Positions 61,986 to 63,360 of a stretch of DNA of 63,360 bases are shown piece by piece (position 1 is the first letter of the stretch; the number at the start of each line of letters is the position of its first letter). The notes under the pieces were generated by a model. It was given only the letters and a program-made list of their open reading frames with translations, had not been told where the DNA came from and did not search any database. The translations under genes and the position numbers were made by a program. The stretch is from a virus. The stretch spans positions 1 through 63,360 of IMG/VR virus record IMGVR_UViG_3300009103_001409. The stretch is one strand, 5' to 3'.

Positions 61986-61992
61986 TTTTACC

Positions 61993-62238
61993 TCACTGAA
62001 TATTTTTGGTTGATTGGTTAATCTCTAATGTAAAATCTTTTCTGAGTTTGATTAGTGGATTAAAGTTTGCCTTCTTTCTTTCCAAGACAAGTGCTCCTTG
62101 GGGCTTTACCAATTCACCCTCAAGCTCTAGGGCTTCAAAATCAATTTCTGTCTTATCCTTATAAACAACTTTTGGCTCATCGTTTGCAATGGAATATGGG
62201 CTGTACGCCAAGAGGGCTATAATAAAGCACTTTTTCAT
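61993..62238 (-). CDS. Secreted protein with signal peptide (81 aa)
   Basis: A signal peptide (MKKCFIIALLAYSPYSIANDE) and a short mature part with DFEALELEGELVKPQGALVL and a basic stretch NPLIKLRKDF. Start overlaps the stop of the next gene (ATGA). The mature part reads like proteins of unknown function in some Gram-negative bacteria, but I cannot name the family with confidence. Confidence 0.5.
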   Translation of the reverse strand: MKKCFIIALLAYSPYSIANDEPKVVYKDKTEIDFEALELEGELVKPQGALVLERKKANFNPLIKLRKDFTLEINQSTKNIQ

Positions 62239-63035
62239 TGTTCTTGCCTCATAGCTGCCATTTGTTCTCTGATTGCATCAATCAATTGTTCTTCCATCGT
62301 TGGGTCTTGAACATCTACGCTTCCAGTATCTCCTTTGCCCCACACGGCATCTCTATCAGGCGAGGGGCTTTCTCTTTCTGCTTCTAACGATTTATAAGTT
62401 ACTGGTGGAAGTCTGCTTGTCGGGCCGGACTTATCAGTCTTTACCATGTTGCCTCTTCTATCTATTGCCCAGTCTCCAACATAAACCCAGTTTTTGCCTA
62501 TGGAGCCTCCCATAGCATCATGGCCCTTTACCTTGCCATGTATATAGCCATATGGTGAAACATAAGCTTCATATTCTCTCCAACTGTCAAGGGATTTATC
62601 TCGCATGAAATTAGCAATTTCCCTGGTTGATGAAATTTTCCTAGATGGAAGATTCTCTTCGGGATATCCTTTCATGATTATTTCCACTGTTGAGCGAGGA
62701 GGATCATCATCAGGTAATGAACCCTCCCTTTCATAAGGATTCCAAGTTGCCATCTTGTGGCCTGCTCGGGCGTTATCATATACAGCTTGCTTCATATACT
62801 CTTCTTTTGTCATCGCCAATCTCTTGTGGGACTTTTCGCTTGCTGCATCCCATTCTTTCCCGGCAGAGACAGCTATCTGATATGCGGTAGACTTCGGATC
62901 AAGTTTTTCCCACCACTTAGCCTCATTTAAAAGTTGAAAGAAATCAATCTTACTCCAAGGCAATTTGCTTTCAACAACTGCTCTAATTCTTTCTTCTGTC
63001 ATTATTTTCTTGAGCAATTCGTTTGAAACTTTCAT
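62235..63035 (-). CDS. Hypothetical protein with capsid-targeting-like N terminus (266 aa)
   Basis: Opens MKVSNELLKKIMTEERIRAV (M-T-E site), then helices and a strand-rich middle (GKNWVYVGDWAIDRRGNMV), a Pro/Asp/Ser-rich tail (SLEAERESPSPDRD) and a terminal helix (EEQLIDAIREQMAAMRQEQ) with a second I-R-E. Two I/M-x-E sites in likely flexible parts would suit maturation by the gp21-type protease. Function unknown. Confidence 0.55.
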   Translation of the reverse strand: MKVSNELLKKIMTEERIRAVVESKLPWSKIDFFQLLNEAKWWEKLDPKSTAYQIAVSAGKEWDAASEKSHKRLAMTKEEYMKQAVYDNARAGHKMATWNPYEREGSLPDDDPPRSTVEIIMKGYPEENLPSRKISSTREIANFMRDKSLDSWREYEAYVSPYGYIHGKVKGHDAMGGSIGKNWVYVGDWAIDRRGNMVKTDKSGPTSRLPPVTYKSLEAERESPSPDRDAVWGKGDTGSVDVQDPTMEEQLIDAIREQMAAMRQEQ

Positions 63036-63205
63036 TTACTCTTTCTCCTTATAAGCTTGTTTGTTTTGGCAATCTCGGAGTGAAGCTCGCTAATTTCTTG
63101 TTCTATATTATCCAATCGCATCTGAGTTGTATAATAGAAGCCACCAAGTATTGCGATTACACTTCCAACTGTTAATGCTGTTTTGATATCAATTTCTGTT
63201 TTCAT
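63032..63205 (-). CDS. 57-residue membrane protein with coiled coil
   Basis: ATG 63205 opens a 57-residue frame whose TGA overlaps the start of the next gene (ATGA), so the two are coupled. MKTEIDIKTALTVGSVIAIL gives a membrane span, then a coiled coil (MRLDNIEQEISELHSEIAKT) and a basic end (RRKSK). A small holin- or spanin-like protein is possible. Confidence 0.6.
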   Translation of the reverse strand: MKTEIDIKTALTVGSVIAILGGFYYTTQMRLDNIEQEISELHSEIAKTNKLIRRKSK

Positions 63206-63360
63206 CCTTTTTGAATTCCCAATTCTTGTTCTAAAATCCTATCTATCTCTTCGGGGCTGTGTTTTGCTTTTTGTACCATTTTCTTGATTGCCTCTTTTTG
63301 GCTGTGGGTTGTGTTCCACTTGTCTTCTTCATACTTCTCTTCAATTTTCTTAACCGCTTC
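63202..63360 (-). CDS. C-terminal part of a helical protein (5' end outside window)
   Basis: The frame enters from the right edge and ends at TGA 63202, overlapping the next ATG (ATGA). The visible 52 residues are charged helix (KKIEEKYEEDKWNTTHSQ, then SPEEIDRILEQELGIQKG). No family can be named. Confidence 0.6.
   Translation of the reverse strand, partial: EAVKKIEEKYEEDKWNTTHSQKEAIKKMVQKAKHSPEEIDRILEQELGIQKG

Overview
This window reads as one contiguous piece of a T4-like contractile-tailed phage (myovirus, Caudoviricetes) from a Gram-negative, probably aquatic bacterium. Every supported gene lies on the minus strand and most neighbours touch or overlap by a few bases. The diagnostic T4-type set is present: terminase large subunit (gp17), portal (gp20), prohead protease (gp21), scaffold core (gp22), major capsid protein (gp23), a gp13-like neck protein, tail sheath (gp18), two tail-tube proteins (gp19), a gp26-like tail/baseplate assembly factor, a tape measure and a gp53-like LysM wedge protein. 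I saw no integrase, tRNA, rRNA, CRISPR array or insertion sequence. The host assignment is inference from overall gene content; no host gene is seen.

Layout, left to right (transcription runs right to left). 1-8.8 kb: N-terminal part of a DNA polymerase III alpha subunit cut by the window edge, a phosphoesterase, several tiny SH3-like proteins, a cytosine-deaminase-type amidohydrolase, a J-domain protein, a divergent nucleotidyltransferase with an unknown partner, ThyX and a GroES-like co-chaperonin. 8.8-18.3 kb: the replication and nucleotide module (class II ribonucleotide reductase, DnaB-type helicase, 5'-3' exonuclease, RecA/UvsX, thioredoxin, gp32-type single-strand binding protein, a tubulin/FtsZ-like protein and a short family-A DNA polymerase). 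18.3-38.9 kb: baseplate, tape measure, tube, sheath and neck. 38.9-43.1 kb: small head proteins, capsid and scaffold. 43.1-53 kb: a block of fibre/appendage proteins inserted between the scaffold and the protease. 53-60.4 kb: ribosomal protein bS21, prohead core proteins, protease, portal and terminase. 60.4-63.4 kb: small zinc-binding, secreted and membrane proteins.

Control signals separate into two classes. The replication side carries host-type sigma-70 promoters, one of them a perfect consensus with a perfect palindrome across its spacer and -10 box. The late genes instead share the octamer ACTATTTA in the short spacers just before six structural genes, in one case directly after a strong terminator; this is a candidate phage late promoter. 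Six rho-independent terminators punctuate the map.

The most unusual items are the tubulin/FtsZ-like protein, the coexistence of a DnaE-type and a short PolA-type polymerase, a family of proteins sharing a short helical N terminus with a hydrophobic-x-Glu site that looks like a capsid-targeting sequence for the gp21 protease, a possible frameshift before the tape measure, and a phage-encoded bS21. Function calls come from reading motifs by eye; no database search was run.
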